Below are positions 1-12,791 of a stretch of DNA of 64,000 bases, piece after piece; within the stretch, counting starts at the first letter, position 1, and every line of letters starts with the position of its first letter. Below the pieces are notes generated by a model that was not told the DNA's origin, made no database searches, and saw only the letters and a list, made by a program, of their open reading frames with translations. The DNA lies in the NCBI GenBank assembly GCA_030340625.1, contig JAOPHQ010005412.1, positions 238,501-302,500 on the forward strand. Reading direction: 5' to 3'. The translations under genes and the position numbers were made by a program. The DNA comes from Merluccius polli (lineage: Eukaryota; Chordata; Actinopteri; Gadiformes; Merlucciidae).

Positions 1-198
1 TTGAATTCCAGCCAGTTTTTTTCTGCATTTTTTTTACCCCGTTGGCTGTGAGCTGCTGCCAGTGTGTGGTGGGGTTTAAGGGCATGTAGGTGTACGTGTT
101 CAGACAGGACTTAATCCATGTAGATGTGTCACCACCTCGTGGAGATTGAATGTGTCTTGTAGATGACCTGGATGGGAGTGTTACATGAAAGAGGTTCC

Positions 199-270
199 GA
201 CACACACACACAAACACATACACGACTCAGACACACACATTGACACAGGTACATGCACACACAGACACAG

Positions 271-304
<34 letters not shown>

Positions 305-389
305 ACACACACAGTCTCATAGACGCAAACACACTGACACACACACACACATGCATATATCAACACAAAGACATGCAAAAAACAGATTT

Positions 390-450
<61 letters not shown>
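199..450. repeat. (CA)n microsatellite block
   Basis: Several long CA/CACA runs with short interruptions, the longest uninterrupted one near 391-448. Open frames here are only Thr-His or Cys-Val dipeptide translations of the repeat. Confidence 0.95.
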
Positions 451-451
<1 letters not shown>

Positions 452-659
452 GCATATATTGCCCCCCCCCATTAATCAAGTCAGAAAGAGTTTGGGTACC
501 TGTATTTCTGTTTCTGGCATGGACATGCATACCCATTCCTCCCTGACAGGCATTTAACCATGGCTGTCAACACACACAGACACACACACACACATCTAAT
601 TTAAAAAAATGTTGGAATTCACACGTCTGCGGACCCCAGTCCATGAAGATCCACGCCGG

Positions 660-750
660 CACCCTAACCCAGAGACCTAACCCAGAGACCTAAACCCAGA
701 GACCGCACTCAGAGACCCTAATCCAGAGACCCTAACCCAGAGACCCGACT
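660..750. repeat. Short tandem repeat, CCTAACCCAGAGA unit
   Basis: Five to six degenerate copies of a roughly 15-base unit reading CCTAACCCAGAGA. No coding content is seen around it. Confidence 0.75.
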
Positions 751-889
751 CGGATCTTTACAAATCTGCCTGCATTTCTACTTCCACGTCACGGTAACGT
801 GAACACAAGGGGGCAGTATAGCGTTTCAAAACCACAAATGTACATGAACCAACAAGCAAATCCGGTACAGAAACAGAAACTAGAGACCT

Positions 890-1572
890 TAGCTGTGTCC
901 CAATTCAGAGGCTGCATCCTTCGAAGCACGCATTTGAAGGTCGATTACGTCACAACGCCGCGTGAAGGCTGTCCCAATTCGAAGGCTCCTTCAAATGCAG
1001 CCTTCAAATGCGTCCTTCTTTTCCCTCTTTTTGGAGGATGCACCGCAACTATCCTTCGCGGCCTCACATATCCCAAGATCCTTTGCGCACCGCTTTTCAG
1101 TGCCAGGAAAATTACAATGGCGACACCAAGCGGTGAGGAATTTATATTTAAATGTAATAAGTATTGGGTTTATATTTAATTACTTTTACTTATTACTACT
1201 TATACTTTTACTAATTACTTATATTTTATTACTTTTATTATCCCTGCTTTATTTCCAGACTGTAAAACTGCAAACTCTAGTTAAATGATTGGATTGAATA
1301 AAGAGCTACGTTTATGATTATCACTATTATATGTTATACTTCATTATTGTCATTATTATGATCATTTTTTGCTATATTAGAACCCTTCTGTCTGTTTTTC
1401 AACTGATGACAAACTGACAGGCAATGTTACAAAGTACCAACTGACGGCTGGAGACGCAGCTGGTGATGCAACCAGGAAATGCTTCGAAGGCTAGACCGTC
1501 TCATTAAACAACGGTTGATGTCCCTCAGAAGGAGTCGCCTTCAGCCCCTGAATCGGGACACAGCTCTAGGCT
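890..1572. mobile_element. Non-autonomous DNA transposon (MITE-like), about 680 bp
   Basis: The left end (AGCTGTGTCCCAATTCAG) is found inverted and imperfect at the right end (CTGAATCGGGACACAGCT). Sub-terminal CCTTCGAAG/CTTCGAAGG motifs also recur inverted. The interior is AT-rich and has no transposase frame. No clear target duplication was found, so the superfamily is not assigned. Confidence 0.55.
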
Positions 1573-1574
1573 GT

Positions 1575-1745
1575 GTTTGGAATCACATACTAACGTAGTA
1601 GTCATACTAAGTATGACATCAAAATGATACACATACACTGCATAGTATGTGGATTTTGTGTACGTGAGAAATGCCCGTCGCAGCCAGAGTCTGTGGTTGT
1701 GTTCGGAATCGCATACTAACGTATGCAATTTCCAGCAGACCGTTC
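1575..1745. repeat. Direct repeat pair, probable MITE fragment
   Basis: The motif GTGTTTGGAATCACATACTA at about 1577 recurs as GTGTTCGGAATCGCATACTA at about 1698, with TACTAACGTA and partly inverted ACTAAGTATGAC between. It looks like the remains of an interspersed repeat. Confidence 0.4.
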
Positions 1746-3240
1746 ACACTGAAGTATACAGCCAAGTATCCCAGAATGCATTTTGCACCAACTGGCAGTG
1801 ATAGTGGAGGTTGAAATCAGGCTAAAAGCTGTTGCAATTTGACTGTTTATATGTCACTTTATGAGTTTTAATATTATTTCGGTCACCCTGTAGATTTCCA
1901 ATGTGTGGTCGGTTTATCTAAATGACACCTGTTTGGAAATTGGAGATGTGAGGTGATTTGAGTGATTTGATTTTTTGCAGCAGCAGCAGCAAATACAAAT
2001 AATTAAAATAAACAACCTTCATGGTGCAGTTTGATATTGAAACTATCTCTGGAACAAAACTGTGTGTGTATCCTGTCCTTGATTCCAGGTATACAGTTAT
2101 TCCAGACTGACAGCTGCTGGTGGCTTCTGCAATACCGCTTTAAGCTTCGGCACATACAACCTGCTCTCGTTTCAAACTCTCACAAAGCAATGTTTAAAAC
2201 CAACACAACATTTGATGCCTTGATATGAAGTCAATGGACATACGTTTCACTTTAGATATATATGGGAAACCTTGCACTTTGTAACTTTTGTACTGCATCT
2301 ATTCAAAATATCTGAACTAGAAAGTTTCTCAGGAATAAAACTTGCCCGTCCACCAGTCAATCCATCCAGGGAATGCTTCTCTGTACATCGTTTTATTCTA
2401 GTCCACTTTTGTTGTCCGAAAGCGATGTAGCTACAACTCGAGCCACGAGAGGTTGCTAATGGGAAAACCGACATAGTGCGGGTTTAAGAAGCTATTAGTG
2501 AGGGTGACTCTATGTGCTCTGCTTCAATGAAACAGGGGTCAAACATTTCCCACATTTTCCCAACACCTTGGTGGTGAGGACTTCCTAGCGGCCACACGGT
2601 ACTTCCACTGGGCGTCTCTTATCAGCGACCACTCTGTGTACTGGAATGTCTTATCACTACTAACGGCTTCTGGGGGGGGGGGGGGAGAGACACAATCCAT
2701 TTACACGCATAGCGGATGATGTCATGTCTGTTATACACCTCTCTGTGTGTATACTGAAAAAAAAAACGTATTTGTATTATTTATAAGAAAACATAGTTAT
2801 ATGTATTTAAAAAAGTATTTGCCTCTGCTAAATTATTAGATGTACATCTAAATGTAAATGGGATCCTACAGAGATCATTTTTTGTGATTTGAGAGAGATT
2901 GAAAAGTGAGTTATTTAACTAAAAACACAGCATCACTTTTGCACAGCAAGGCTGATCCTAGTCCATAATTTTTCTGTCCTATCAAAATGTCACTGGGCCA
3001 TTGCCAATACAGCACAATAACAATGTGTGGCTGTGATACCAGCTCTATATTTAAATATTAGCTAAGAGGCATCATTACTCAAGAGTTCAGCGTGTGTACA
3101 TTTCGGGGGTGTCCTTCTCCGGGTAGCCGTAAGCTGGCTGATCCATCCCAGAGCTCCAGCCTTCCCCTCGGCTATCTGGTTTGGGGGTGGAGGAGCGCTG
3201 TCTGTGAACGGAGCAGCTAACTTTATCTACCCTTCTGTCA
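1746..3240. other. Upstream region without a recognisable gene
   Basis: Apart from the repeat copy at 2265-2475, a poly-G run near 2670 and AT-rich DNA, I see no exon, RNA gene or clear promoter here. The short open frames have no family features. Confidence 0.5.
2265..2475. repeat. Interspersed repeat, copy A of a family also at 23.1-23.6 kb
   Basis: The stretch beginning AACCTTGCACTTTGTAACTT and continuing with CTGCATCTATT, GAAGTTTCTCAGGAATAAAA-like and CCATCCAGGGAATG blocks is shared with 23130-23600 inside obsl1 intron 18. A short related piece lies at 35785. The class is unknown. Confidence 0.6.
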
Positions 3241-3319
3241 TCGAAGCCGGGGGGGTATTTTTAGGTTGTCTCTAGCAGTGACAGCAGCTGCTAAAGCATT
3301 TAGGCATGCCTTGCCTACA

Positions 3320-3320
<1 letters not shown>

Positions 3321-3388
<68 letters not shown>
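3321..3388. repeat. (CT)n microsatellite running into (CA)n
   Basis: About 48 bases of CT dinucleotides followed by a short CA run. It lies a few hundred bases upstream of the possible obsl1 5' exon. Confidence 0.95.
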
Positions 3389-3389
<1 letters not shown>

Positions 3390-3449
3390 ACTCTCTCTCT
3401 TCTTGTTCTGACTTACTCTCACACACACTCTTCGCCCTCCTCAATTCGG

Positions 3450-3938
3450 GGACAATGACATTATGAGGACATTGCTGAAGTAGGTGACGCATGGACTGAG
3501 CATTCGTGAGCGCCGGAGCAGCAGGCATGATCACCTCCCCTTCCAACCCTGTCTGCCACCTTCTACCACAGGCTCTCTTGAGTGGAGATACAACCAGGAA
3601 CTGACCCTAACCTGGGTTGAACGTCTACGGCCCCCACAAAGAAAGCACACAGGTCCCTAGTTTTCAAATCTCTAACAAGGCCTGAGGAAACGTACTAGGT
3701 GAGTTTGTCCTGGACCTTCAAAACCCACAGAGACGCGCCAATAGTCTTGAACACAGCAGCACAATAACGTCTGCCGTATTGAGGGGGTTTCTGGAAGTTA
3801 CCGAGAGAGAGGTTAGAGGTTAGATCCCATTGAAGCTGAGGAGAGCCAGGGTCAATTTCCACTTGAAGCTTTTTTTGAGGATGTACGCTGAAGTTCATGA
3901 TTTTTGGAGCTAATGAGAAGAGAACACAGACAAAGTCG
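3450..3938 (+). promoter_or_regulatory. Possible obsl1 promoter / non-coding 5' exon region
   Basis: Two good splice donors follow a unique, less AT-rich stretch: ACTAG|GTGAGT at 3698/3699 and GTCG|GTAAGT at 3938/3939. Either could end an untranslated first exon that splices to the strong acceptor at 4990 (CCCTTGCAG). No start site, TATA box or CpG island is clear. RNA data would be needed to choose. Confidence 0.3.
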
Positions 3939-4990
3939 GTAAGTGTATCCTTTTATTAAGCTCTCGCAATGTATTATAATTCATGCATTATATTGATTTG
4001 TATTTTTTGTACTTTGATTCTTTATTATCCAGTATTATTTTATGTTAAAATAGCTTTCTTTATATATGGTAACAAACAATAACACTATCAAGAGGATTCC
4101 AAAATCTTACCAGTAGTAGACAGTGCCTAAAATGCACCACATCATTTTTTGATATATTAATGTATATGTTGTATGTATATTAACTGTCTGTTAATTGTAA
4201 GAAATAACAAGCCATCAGGAAGCCTCAAGGGTTTCAGCCATATTACAATCTGAAGACCTCTTTGCTAGTTGACAGTCTATGCAAAAAACAACAGGTACTC
4301 CATTAAAACATCAACACGATAAATCAGAGTTACAGTGACGGTTTTATGCTGGCTATGCGGCAGCTATCCCGTCAAAGTACATAAGTAAGCCATTCGATAA
4401 GAAGGTGTTAGTCATACTCTGACTAACATCTGCTTTTAGAATATTGTCCTATGAGACAACACAGGTCATCAGAGTGTTACAGGCCTGTGGTTTGTGTATC
4501 ACAGAGTTCTAAGGGGGCAACTGACTTCAGGTGTGGTGGGACTCCATTCTTGGGGCCTGTGACACATGGCCTCTGTTCCGGCTTTTTTAGGACAGACTGG
4601 TTTTATAAATAATCCCTTCATTGAGAAGCAGCACCAGCTGGGAGACTCACACACACTCTGGGAAGAAGTCAGGAGTTTGGACAAAACTTTTCTCTGCAGA
4701 GTTTGGGTCTTAGCAGCCTTTATTTTATTGAAATTATGCATGTCTTCAATTTGAAAGTGTAAAGAATAGGAAAAGCACTTGCAGGGATAGGTTCCATTGG
4801 AACGTTTCGCTTCTGCATCTATAGTCTAGCTTATGAACATTCAAGCATACATATAATATCATTTTTAACCCTCTCCCTTCGTTTTAATTGATTGCAGGTG
4901 CCAACTACGATTGCATTTGAAGTGTGTTGTGAACCTTATGAACTTCATTAAATTATTTTCCACTAACCCCAGTCACATTTGCCCTTGCAG

Positions 4991-6306
4991 TTCCTCCACA
5001 GAATATCCCCAGAACATTTAGAACCACTTCAGCCACCACATAGCTCTCCTGTACGTCCTCGACTTGCCACAAGTAGACACTAAGACACCTTCCATCATGG
5101 ACATTTTCGGAGGCGCCCCCCGCGTCCTGGGCTACCCTCGTCCTGTGGTTGCCCAGTGCGGCGCCAACGCCACACTCAAGTGCCAGATTGGTGGAGACCC
5201 GCGGCCCGACGTGGTGTGGGAGCGCAAGAATGTCCAGATCCTGTCCGAGGGACGCTACGAGATCTCGGAGGACGGGAAAGCCTACTTGCTCACCATTTGC
5301 GGAGTGACTCTGCAGGACGTCGGTCAGTACATCTGCAAGGCCAGGAACAGTATCGGTGAGACCTACGCAGCGGCGTCCCTCAAAGTGGAAGGAGATGTCA
5401 CTCCTCAGCAAGTGGGTCCGACACATGTGGGGGTACACAACGGCATGGGGCCATCGGGGATCCTGGACAATGGGGAATTGGGGGGACAGCTCAACGGCTA
5501 TGTCAATGGTCAACAAACCACACCTGGGAACCCGAATGGTACCGAGTCCAGAGTGCAGGTGAACAGAGAATGCGCGAAGAAGCCGAACGTCGAGGAAGAC
5601 TTGGGACACGTGAGCTTACCTGCAGACGACGCAGCGCGGTTCCTCATCAAGCCCATCTCGCTGCGTGTGGATCGGGGCGAGGACGCAGCGTTCTCTTGCA
5701 AGCTGTGGGGAACACCGCTGCCCCAGGTGGTCTGGGAGAAGGATGGCAAGAAGCTCAACGACATCTTTGAGAGCGCCCACTACAGCGTCAGCAGCCAGGA
5801 CGGTGGCTGGTTCCAGCTCAAGATCTTCCGCACGCGCTTGCCCGACAAGGGCGTATACACGTGCCATGCCGCCAACTGCCATGGCAAGGCCTTGGCAGGT
5901 GCTGTCCTATTGGTCGAGCCTGTCCCAGAGCGAGGGGAGAGCAAGAAGTCATCGGGCAACCAGTGGTCTCCAAAGCAGGGGCGTGGCAGCGGTGGGCGAC
6001 ACAATCTGCTGAGGTACGCGGAGGAACCATCGGAGAACGCGACCAAGGTCAAGAAGTTTGCAGTCTCCGAGGGGAAGCACGCCAAGTTTCGGTGCTTTGT
6101 GACTGGGAAGCCGAAGCCCGAGATCATCTGGAAGAAAGACGGAGTGCCCCTAGAGGCGGGGAGGCGTCATCACATCTTTGAGGACAGAGAGGGCTACTAC
6201 ACGCTCAAGGTCCTGTACAGTAAAGTGCAGGACTCTGGGCTTTATGTCTGTGCCGCGTCCAATGCATTGGGGAACACGCTCAGTGCTGTTCAGCTGTCAG
6301 TCAAAG
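4991..6306 (+). CDS. obsl1: obsl1 exon 1: start codon, Ig1, Ig2, Ig3
   Basis: The acceptor CCCTTGCAG ends at 4990 and coding starts at ATG 5097, which has A at -3 and G at +4 (strong Kozak). Coding part 5097-6306, residues 1-403. Ig1 shows LKCQIGG, VVWERK and DVGQYICKA. A Gly/Asn-rich linker of about 75 residues follows. Ig2 shows FSCKLWG, VVWEKDG and DKGVYTCHA. A second basic linker leads to Ig3, with FRCFVTG, IIWKKDG and DSGLYVCAA. In human OBSL1 the N-terminal Ig1 binds titin/myomesin partners. The exon ends in phase 1 at AAAG|GTAGGC. Confidence 0.93.
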
Positions 6307-7358
6307 GTAGGCGGGGCTTCCTCTCTTCGGAGGTTATAAAAAATCTGCATCCTTGACGCTATAGAATTGTACTCATAAATATTCATCAATGCTGAATATG
6401 ATAAAAATGAACTTCGCTTTAATCAAACACAGAAAAACTAAACTCAATACTTTATTAACCATGTCACTAAAAGGCAGACTAATCTATTACATAATAGATT
6501 ACGATAGTAGTAGTACAGTAGTTATTGTTTTGTTCCATATGAAAGTTTGGCTTTTTGTAATGTGTTGCTTTAAACTGTGACAGACTCTGTTACAGCGGCC
6601 TGGTCAGAGAGTGCTGAATCATCCTCTTTGCAATAGTTAACCATTTAATCATAAGCCCTTTATAACCAGTGAGTACATCTGGGGTCACGTAGCTCTTTCA
6701 TAATGTAGGCTTACACTGGACAGCTGGGAAAATCAGATTAATCAGTTTTGTCGATGCACCCCAAGACAAAACTGGTTTAGCGAATAAGTTGTTCAGTGAA
6801 TTGAATTCTCAGATAAGAGAGGGTATTTGATAAATGAATTATAGGCTACTAATTGTTTTCAAACTGTATTTTCACATGCACATCTTAGTATTCTTAGTAG
6901 AACAGAATAGATATTTTATTTTCCCCCTTGGGGGAAATTTGTCCACTGCTTTTAACCCATCTCTTGGAGCCGTTTAGTTTGGTTAAGGCTGAATAAAATG
7001 GCAGACTTAACTGTCTCTTTTCAACACAACCCCACCGCCAGGTCCGGCGGTGCGCTTCAAGCGGCCCCTGAAAGACGTGGAGGTGAACGAGCGCGGCGTG
7101 GCCGTGTTGGAGTGCGACGTGCCGGATGACACGATGTCCGCAGCGTGGTACCTGGAGGACCATCGGCTGGCGGCCAGCAGTAAATACGGCATGGAGCAGA
7201 AAGGGACGCGACGAAGACTCACCATCCGCGACGTTGGGGCGGATGACGACGGGGTGTACCTCTGCGAGATGCCCGACGGCGGGAAGAGCATCGCCGAGTT
7301 ATCCGTTAAAGGTCAGCTGCCATGCTTTAAGCTTTCAAATTGTGTGATGATGATGTTA

Positions 7359-7389
<31 letters not shown>

Positions 7390-10300
7390 CGATGACGATG
7401 ATGATGATGCATTACCAATGAAACAGGCATAACAAAAATAAAGAAACAAGCTAATACCCAACACACCTGTCTTCCCCTATCAGGGACGATTGTGCGCAAA
7501 CTCCCCCGCAAGCTGGAGGTGCTGGAGGGGGAGAACGCGGCGTTCTGCGTGGAGGTGGAGGTGGACGACCTGGAGATCCACTGGTTCAAGGATGGTCTGA
7601 AGCTCTGCGAGACGCCCCGAACCATCCTCAAGTCCTTTGGCAAAACCCACGTCCTGGTGTTCGTCAGCGTGGCCCACCAGGACACGGGGGTCGTGACCTT
7701 TGTGACGGGGCGATCAAAGACCTCCTGCCGTCTTAAAGTGAAAGGTAAACTATTAAGTCATTTAGCTTTTATCCGAAGCGACTAACATTTTAGATACATG
7801 TCGTTCATGAATTAAGCAGGTAGGCGTAAGGCATCTAAATTAAGCAGGTAGGGGTTAATCATCTTAATTAAGCAGGTAAGGGTTACGCATGCCTAGGATG
7901 TAACCAGTAAAGTTTGTGCTGGGAGTCAAACACCCTGGCCTACAATGTGCCTCCTTTGTTTTTGTCTGACAAGTTTCTTGGCATAAACATGAGAAAACAG
8001 ATTTGGACCAGTTGACACCTGAAGTTGTTAAAGCATTGGGGCTTCTTTCGACTGTTGCTACTGCCATTATTCATTATTCAACTGTTCTTCCAGCTTATAT
8101 AAAAGAAGTAGTTTCTTTCTTCTCAGACATTTAGGGCTCACACAGTACTTAACTTAAGTGTTCGATTTACATCCTAAATGTGGCCGAGTTAAAATCCCCA
8201 TTGAGACCGTCACGTCTATCTACCTGTTTCCTGGGCCAGCTGCCCGCCACAGCCCCCCTACTTGCCCCGTGGGGGTCCAAATGGATGCAGAGCAACCCAA
8301 CGGGGTGCTGCTTTCCTGGGTCCCTGCACCCACCTCCACCACTTCCACCACCCGCTCCATCTTCGTGGTGGAGAGGCAGGAGGTGGGCTCCCAGGAGTGG
8401 ACCAAGTGCTTTACCTCCGAGACGGCGACCCAGGCGGAGGTGACCGGCGACAGCGTGCCCTGCGAGGGAAACTACCGCTTCCGCGTCTGCTGCATCAACA
8501 AGTATGGCCGCAGCGGCCATGTTGAGTTCCCTAACATTGTCCATCTGGGTGAGTGTGGCCAACTCGTCAAGGTTGTGTAAAAACATTGTTTTTGTTGTGT
8601 TTTTGCATGTGTTAATGTTGTACATTGATGTATATATTGCTGCTATTTAACTTCTTATTGTGATGTTTATCTCATGTAATTTTTGTTGTTGTAACACCTG
8701 AATTTGCTGGTCAGACCTACTGTGTAGATCTACTGCCACTAATTAAATGCACCACTAAAAACATAGAAATCTATTAAACTTAAGTTAATAACATCATGTT
8801 CTGACAAGTGTGTGGGGTGGTGATGCATGGTAGCACAAGCTAAGCTGTGCCCTAGCGAAAATCAACCACCATGTTTGTATCGGTTCCCTACCAGTTCCTG
8901 GGCCCAAGATTCATAAACAGCTGCAGGGCTGTGATGTGTCAGAAGGAGAGGAGGCTTGCTTCTCCATTGAGCTGTCGGCCTCCATGCCCGGCACCTGGTT
9001 CCTAAACAGCACCCAGCTGCAGCAGGGCGAGCGATATGCCATCCGACACGCCCAGGGCCAGCACTCTCTGGTCATCCGCGAGACCCGCATGGCGGACGAT
9101 GCGGCCGAGGTCACTTTCATCGCCAACGGAGTCCGGGACTCGGCCGTTCTCAAGGTCAAACGTACGTGTGATCCTTTTTTTGTCTCCTACTTTTCCCTTT
9201 TAAGAGACCTTCTGCACTAAGATGCAAATGTGAAGCAAATTCAATTTGCAGTACCTTGGTTCTCCACCCTTTCTTCTTTGTTTGCAAGTCAATTAGGGTC
9301 CCCCAAAATTACTGAGTTGTGCCGATTCAGCCTAAGAGCATTTAGTGTGAGCGCACTTGATACAAACGTAAACAATAGCAATATAGCACTGTGGTCTTTG
9401 TGAAGACCAAAGATCAAAGACATGTTGTAAAGTACTTGTATGGTGTTTGGTTATTTTGTCCACAAACCATTACAAACTCAGTACTGCCGCGACGCACATT
9501 AATCCTGAAACAAGAAAGTGCTACATTGGTATTGTTTACATTGGTGGCGAGAGCACACGCACTCTAAATGCTCTTCAGCAGAATCGGTAAAGCAAAGTAA
9601 TTTTGACAAATGATATTGGTAATGTATTGTCGGTAAGTATTGGTAAGTATTGTCCTTTAAGTAAGAAACTGAACATTTCCCAATGTTGTTATTGTTTTAT
9701 TAGCCGTCGAGGTGAAGTTCAGCCCTCAGTCGGAACGGGACGTCAAGAAGACGGTGGAGCCGGGAGACGCCATCGTCCTGTACTGCGAGGTGTCCCACGC
9801 CTTCGCCCACGTCAGCTGGTTCAAAGACGGGGTGGAGCTTGAGGTGAACGATGGCCTCACCGTCCAATCAGAGGGGAACATGAGGAGGATCGTCATCCAA
9901 TCGGCCGAGGCATCTGACTCTGGCGTTTACACCTGTGAGGCCGCGGGGGATGTCGTGAAGTTCAATGTGCAGGTGGCAGGTTAGTGTTTGTCGTATGTGT
10001 ATGAACGCAGAATAATTTACAATTTAAACATTTTTCGATATCCGTCACCTTCATCACATCCTGCAGACATTCAATGTCCTTCCATTCTGGCAATAAAACT
10101 CATCATCAATAAATGGTTATCAAAGGGGTTTCCATTTCAAAGCAATCATATTTGCATACAATAATAGGGTAACACTTTAGATTAGGGACCACATATTCAC
10201 CATTAACTAGTTGCTTATAAGCATGCATGTTGGCTCTTTATTAGTCTAACTACGAGGCCATTAACTTTAATATTAGAGTTTTCCCTCAATAACCTCCTAA

Positions 10301-12033
10301 TTACTGCTTATTGACAGTAAGTAAGGAAGTTGTTGTACATAAATTACGATCTTAGCAGTTAATGGTGAATATATGGTCCCTAATCTAAAGTGTTACCAAT
10401 ACTACATATATTTTGTCCTTAAAACCTATCATCCCCCACCAAAAGAAATCTTTGCTTAATTTTCGGGGGAAGTGGGTTAGAATTCAAGCCCTTGTTTTGA
10501 TCAATACGTCGATTCTCAAGTCACTTTTGGCAACAATATGACTTCTCTCATAATAACGTTCCTCAACCATTCATCTCATTCCCTACTCACCCCTTCCCAA
10601 AACAACCGTAGCCACTCCTGTCAAATTTTCCAACGTTCCACAAGACGAGAGAACCAAGGTCCAGGAGGTCGGGGAACCCGTAACGCTCGAGTGCGACGTT
10701 ACGAACCCTTATGCCCAGGTCTTCTGGTACAGGGACGAGGAGCAGATCTTCAACCAACCAGGGATAGACTTGCTGGAGGCGGGGCATAGAAGGACACTGG
10801 TCATCCAATCGGCTGAGCTCTCTCACTCCGGCGTGTACACATGTCAAACGACAGACGATGTCGCCACATTTTCAGTCGAGGTCAAAGGTGATTGGTCGGA
10901 TAGATGGTGGTTCTTTCGGCGGCAAATTCTGCAAGTTGTGTTCATTTTTAATGGAGCCTGGTTTAAAGGGTCTTTCTCTTCCTTTAAACCGTCTATCTTG
11001 AACTATCTTTCACTCTTTTTAAAAACCCAGTAGTTCTTCTATAATTTCTAATGTGATCATTCTACTAATAACATTCAATATACTGAATGCAATATTTTTC
11101 TTGAGTTTCCTTGAAATCTCTCAAATTGTGCGTATTTTTGCCATGGTTTTGAATGCCTATTCTGTGGTTCATGTTTAAACCTGTGCATGTCTTCACTTCA
11201 CACTGTGAACCTCTAAGAATACCAACTCAAATAGTAATAGTAGTCTAGTAATAATAATAAGGGTAATAAGGGTTAACCTACAGTAACTTTAATGCAACAT
11301 TCAAACCTAACTGTATAAAGTATAAAGTTCATCCAGTAGAGACCAGATCTTGTGATATATTATTATTTATTACTATATATTATTAGCTTATTAGCTAATA
11401 ATACTAGCTGCACGATAGCCTACCACAAGCAGGATTTACAAAAAAACAAACAAACAAATAACTTACTCACAGCATGGGTTTGAGCCCCAATCTCAGCAGC
11501 ACTTTCACTTTCAGTTTCACTTTTAAAGGGGTCTACTCTACAGGGAACACTTTCATATTCTCCTGGGTCACTCTCCATCCATGGTGACACCTCACCCCCA
11601 GCTCCTCCCTCCCTCTCCCCTGTCCTCAGGCCCAGCGGTGGAGTTCAGCCCCGTCCCGGAGGAAGACCTCCACAAGAGCTCCATGGAGCTGGACCCAGTG
11701 GTGCTCCACTGCCAGGTCTCCAGCGCCGAAGCCGTCGTTGTGTGGTATGTCCTGCAGACCCCCGCTTCACATGCAAGACAGCAGTACAAAAAGCTCCACA
11801 AGTCATAGTCACCTCGTCAGAATCACAGAACTATTTTTGAGAAGTAGAGTTAAACAAAGACAAACACATCGATCCCATATTAAGTATACTACAACTTCAT
11901 TTCTAAAGTTCTTCTGTCTCTCCATGGGTGGTTGTTCCCCTGACCTCCTCTTCCTCTTCCTCCTCCCCATCTCCTTTCCTCCTCCTCCTCCTGCTCCACC
12001 ATCTCCCTCCTCCTCCCCCTCCTTCTCCTCCAC

Positions 12034-12076
<43 letters not shown>

Positions 12077-12760
12077 CTCCTCCTCCTCCTCCTCCTCCTC
12101 TCTCTCTCTCTGTGGTGGAGTTGTTCCCCTAATCTCCTCCCCTCTTGCTCCTCTTCCTCCCTCTCCTCCTCCTCTCTCCTGTCTCTCCATGGGTGCTTGC
12201 TCCCCTTACCTCCTCCTCCTCCTCCTCCTCCTCCTCCTCCTCCTCCTCCTCCACCCCTCCTTCTCTCCTCTCTCTCCATGGGGGGTCATGGCAGGCTGAA
12301 GGATGGTCGTGAGATCCAGCCCAGCGACAACATCACCCTGCAGGCGGACGGCAGGCTGCGGAGGCTGATCGTTCGCTCGGCCGATGTGGGAGACGCCGGC
12401 GCCTACTCCTGCTGCTGCGGTGACCGCAGTGTGGATTTTGACGTCCACGTGCGAGGTACGACAAAGGGAGAGGGGTTCCAGGAGGTGAAGATGACTCTGT
12501 GGGTCTTGTCAAGGATATAAACCACAATAAATAATAATAAACTAATCTATTAAATTATCTTTACAAATGGATCTGAGGTAAACGAATATAGTAGTGGAAT
12601 TTAGTATATGAGTTTTATAAAATATGATTATAATCAAATGTTGTACAAAAAGTATAATAAAAGAGTTGAGTGTGTGTTTTAGAAAGTGATCGACAGCCAG
12701 ACAGATACATCAAAATCATGTTTGTGTTGACTACACCTGAGAGACCTTCAAACTCCTCCC

Positions 12761-12791
<31 letters not shown>

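Noticed and set aside
4953..5609. 218-residue minus-strand open frame
   Set aside because: Antisense shadow of the GC-rich obsl1 exon 1; no family features, while the plus strand encodes clear Ig domains.
11809..12279. Arg/Glu- and Pro/Ser-rich open frames on both strands
   Set aside because: They are products of the CT/CTC repeat within the Ig9 intron.
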